Program-made: the position numbers and the translations under genes
Source: CAYNRG01 sp047973125
GTDB taxonomy: Bacteria > Bacillota_I > Bacilli_A > Erysipelotrichales > Erysipelotrichaceae
Assembly: GCA_047973125.1 (NCBI GenBank)
Contig: JBKEBK010000024.1
Coordinates: forward strand, 233,549 to 297,548
Length of the DNA stretch: 64,000 nt
Direction of reading: 5' to 3'
Shown: one piece after another, positions 62,098 through 64,000 of the stretch
Numbering within the stretch: the first letter of the stretch is position 1
Layout: each line of letters opens with the position of its first letter
The notes under the pieces: model-generated
What the model saw: the letters and a program-made list of their open reading frames with translations, nothing else
The model's database searches: none
What the model was told of the DNA's origin: nothing

Positions 62098-63264
62098 TTA
62101 TTTAAGTGATTTTAAAAATTTTTCCATCCTATCTAATGCTTCCTTTATTTCATCAATACTATAAGCATAAGAAATTCTAATATAACCTTCTCCACACTCT
62201 CCAAAAGCAACCCCTGGTACAACAGCCACCTTATATTCAAGTAGTAATCTTTCACAAAATTCTTCTGAAGTTAATCCAAAAGATCTAATGCTTGCAAATA
62301 CATAAAATGCTCCACGTGGTTTAGTACACTTTAGTCCAATTCTATTTAATCCATTTACAATATAATTTCTTCTTTGAGCAAATGAATCGCGATGTTTCTC
62401 ACAATCACTATCTCCATTTTTTATGGCTTTAATACCTGCAAACTGTGAAATAGTTGAAGCACACATAACCGCATACTCATGAATAGAGCTAAAAGCTTTG
62501 ATGAAAATTTCATTAGCAAAGATATAGCCAAGTCTCCACCCAGTCATAGAATAAGCTTTAGAAAATCCATTAATAATTATTACTTGATCCTTTATTTCAT
62601 TAAACTTGGCAATACTACAAATCTCATCATCATAGGTTAATTCTGAATAGATTTCATCACTAATAACAATTAAATTATTATCTTTAATAATATCAATTAA
62701 TAATCTATAGTCTTCACTATTCATAGTAGCCCCAGTGGGATTACAAGGATAATTAATTATTAAAGCTTTCGTTTTCTTGGTAATTGCATTTTTTAATTTT
62801 TTAGCAGTAAGTTTAAACTGTTCTTCTTCAGTAAGTTCAATGGTAACAGGTGTACCACTAGATAAAGTAATACAAGGCTCATATGCAACATAGCCAGGTG
62901 TTAAGATTATTACTTCATCACCAGGATTTATTATTGCTCTTAAAACTACATCAATCGCCTCTGATGCTCCTGCTGTTACAATAACATTCTTATCCCACTC
63001 ATACTTAATATTAAATCGTCTATCATAGTAATTACATAACTCTTTTCTAAGCTTTTCCATACCAATACTAGGGCTATAAAAAGTATTACCTTTTTTTATA
63101 TTGTCTATAGCTTCATTTCTTACCTCCCATGGGGTAGGAAAATCTGGTTCACCAACTCCAAGAGAAACAACATTATCAGTAGCTGATGCCAAATCAAAAA
63201 ATTTTCTGATACCAGACTGCGGAATTTTTTCTACTCTATCACTTAAATAATTTTCATATTTCAT
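62098..63264 (-). CDS. PLP-dependent aminotransferase, class I (fold type I)
   Basis: A 388-residue aminotransferase: SLGVGEPDFPTPWEVR near residue 35, VTAGASEAIDVVLRAI, NYPCNPTGATM, VISDEIYSELTYD and the PLP-lysine site NGFSKAYSMTGWRLGY near residue 236; the C-terminal Arg is in EGYIRISYA. Similar to PatA/AlaT/aspartate-type enzymes; the amino donor is not determined. Start overlaps the Lrp-type gene stop (ATGA), so the two are co-expressed. Confidence 0.94.
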   Translation of the reverse strand: MKYENYLSDRVEKIPQSGIRKFFDLASATDNVVSLGVGEPDFPTPWEVRNEAIDNIKKGNTFYSPSIGMEKLRKELCNYYDRRFNIKYEWDKNVIVTAGASEAIDVVLRAIINPGDEVIILTPGYVAYEPCITLSSGTPVTIELTEEEQFKLTAKKLKNAITKKTKALIINYPCNPTGATMNSEDYRLLIDIIKDNNLIVISDEIYSELTYDDEICSIAKFNEIKDQVIIINGFSKAYSMTGWRLGYIFANEIFIKAFSSIHEYAVMCASTISQFAGIKAIKNGDSDCEKHRDSFAQRRNYIVNGLNRIGLKCTKPRGAFYVFASIRSFGLTSEEFCERLLLEYKVAVVPGVAFGECGEGYIRISYAYSIDEIKEALDRMEKFLKSLK

Positions 63265-63746
63265 GGAGTAACAATCAACCTTTCAGACTTTTCATTTTTT
63301 AAAAGAGATATACCATCTTTTTTATAAGCCTGTAATACAAAACATGTGATTGTATGTTCAACTCCTTCAATTGGCGCTAATTTTTGACCAACAAAATCAG
63401 CAATTTCTCTCATCGTTTTTCCTTCAATGACCACAATAAACTCACTTTTTCCACTAACAAGTAAAACAGTAGATATTTCATCAAATTCTACAAGCGACTT
63501 AGCAATTTCATCATAGCCGACATCTCTTTTTGGTTTTGCGCCAACTTCAATAATTGCCATGCAATACTCAAAATTAGTTTTATCCCAATTAATTAATGTG
63601 TGATATCCACAGATCACCTTATTTGACTCTAACTTAGTCTTAGTCTTTGCAACAACATCAAAAGGCTCCCCTAAAACCTCAGATAGCTCTGTAATTGTTG
63701 CATTAGCATTATTTTTTAATAAATTTAATAACTTTAACTCATTCAT
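63261..63746 (-). CDS. Lrp/AsnC family transcriptional regulator
   Basis: A 161-residue regulator with an N-terminal winged helix (NANATITELSEVLGEPFDVVA, about 10-30) and a C-terminal RAM ligand-binding domain (MAIIEVGAKPKRDVGYDEIA, VLLVSGKSEFIVVIEG). The start is the ATG after GAGGT; the frame extends 13 codons upstream without a site. Lrp/AsnC proteins sense amino acids. Direct coupling to the aminotransferase gene suggests it controls that gene according to an amino acid. Confidence 0.92.
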   Translation of the reverse strand: MNELKLLNLLKNNANATITELSEVLGEPFDVVAKTKTKLESNKVICGYHTLINWDKTNFEYCMAIIEVGAKPKRDVGYDEIAKSLVEFDEISTVLLVSGKSEFIVVIEGKTMREIADFVGQKLAPIEGVEHTITCFVLQAYKKDGISLLKNEKSERLIVTP

Positions 63747-63791
63747 AATATTACCTCGCTTTAGGATTATTTTAACACCATTCATTCTAAA

Positions 63792-63825
63792 TAAAAAGGA
63801 CTATCCTTTAAAAAGAATAATCCTG
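63792..63825 (-). terminator. Terminator of the ABC ATPase gene
   Basis: On the minus strand AGGATTATTCT pairs with AGGATAGTCCT (two wobbles) followed by TTTTTAT. Confidence 0.6.
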
Positions 63826-63845
63826 TTTTAATAATGAATACTTAT

Positions 63846-64000
63846 TTAATCTTCTTGTAAAGTAAGCTTACCATCAGCTAAAAATACTCGATGATCAGAT
63901 AACTTTGATACAATTTCACTGTGAGTTACCACAATAACTGTTTTTTTATACTCTTCAGTTAATAGCTTAAAGATATTGATAATCTCTTTTTCAGTTTCAG
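63846..64000 (-). CDS. ABC transporter ATP-binding protein, C-terminal end only
   Basis: The last 51 codons of a gene that begins outside the window. The frame reads ETEKEIINIFKLLTEEYKKT then VIVVTHSEIVSKLSDHRVFL, the H-loop region (VVTHS) and end of an ABC ATPase of the MacB/LolD export group, ending GKLTLQED. Confidence 0.75.
   Translation of the reverse strand, partial: ETEKEIINIFKLLTEEYKKTVIVVTHSEIVSKLSDHRVFLADGKLTLQED

Noticed and set aside
1..64000. Genetic code 4 (TGA as Trp)
   Set aside because: TGA ends several full-length conserved genes (metK, glgC, the O-antigen-polymerase-like gene), and Trp positions use TGG.
1..64000. CRISPR array or complete insertion sequence
   Set aside because: No regularly spaced repeats and no intact transposase with inverted ends were seen.

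Overview
The window is an AT-rich chromosomal segment (roughly 30% GC by eye) from a monoderm, low-GC bacterium. TGA is used as a stop (for example metK, glgC and the Lrp-type regulator), so this is not the Mycoplasma/Spiroplasma code. Strong GGAGG-type ribosome sites, an S-box (SAM-I-like) riboswitch before metK, a YolD/Y-family polymerase pair, divergent-PAP2 (YuiD-like), LCP and LTA-synthase-like proteins and no outer-membrane genes point to Bacillota or Mycoplasmatota-related lineages. Together with the glycogen genes and a short-RnfB Rnf complex, my best guess is an uncultured, probably anaerobic and gut-type member of the Erysipelotrichia/RF39/Izemoplasma neighbourhood. That placement is inference.

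Layout. Bases 1-10865 (minus strand) are a surface-glycopolymer operon: LTA-synthase-like sulfatase, three GT2 and one GT4 glycosyltransferases, an O-antigen-polymerase-like protein, a small anchored protein and an LCP ligase whose C-terminus lies outside the window. Bases 10987-13473 (plus) hold GtrA, a DUF6056-like membrane protein and a HAD phosphatase. Bases 13498-22610 (minus) hold a minimal Tad/Flp-type pilus or secretion cluster with a 49-residue pilin candidate too short for standard ORF lists, ending in an 852-residue secreted protein and a GH9 cellulase-like enzyme. A MarR regulator and tRNA-Arg(CCG) follow.

Bases 23451-27506 contain housekeeping genes and the Y-family polymerase/YolD pair. 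Bases 27521-38926 (minus) are a seven-gene glycogen operon (malQ-glgB-glgP-pulA-glgC-glgD-glgA) covering synthesis, branching, debranching and phosphorolysis. After tRNA-Leu(CAA), bases 39240-40240 are a graveyard of recombinase and hydrolase fragments. Bases 40391-43928 encode a heterodimeric ABC exporter.

Bases 43963-49392 (minus) are an Rnf operon (rnfC-D-G-E-A, a 58-residue four-Cys membrane protein, rnfB), divergent from the flavin transferase gene apbE. It has three unusual features: a nearly identical FMN-binding domain fused to both RnfD and RnfG, an RnfB lacking the ferredoxin domain, and the extra small Cys protein. I regard this as the most interesting part of the window.

Bases 50725-56437 carry pgi, an S1-domain protein, YuiD, an Nfu-type protein, an AI-2E-family permease and metK with its riboswitch. 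Bases 56477-62071 look like a glycoside-use locus (GPH-type symporter, DUF5696-like hydrolase, nucleotidyltransferase, LacI regulator). An Lrp regulator/aminotransferase pair and the end of an ABC ATPase close the window. Many promoters here have an extended -10 (TG-N-TATAAT) with little or no -35.
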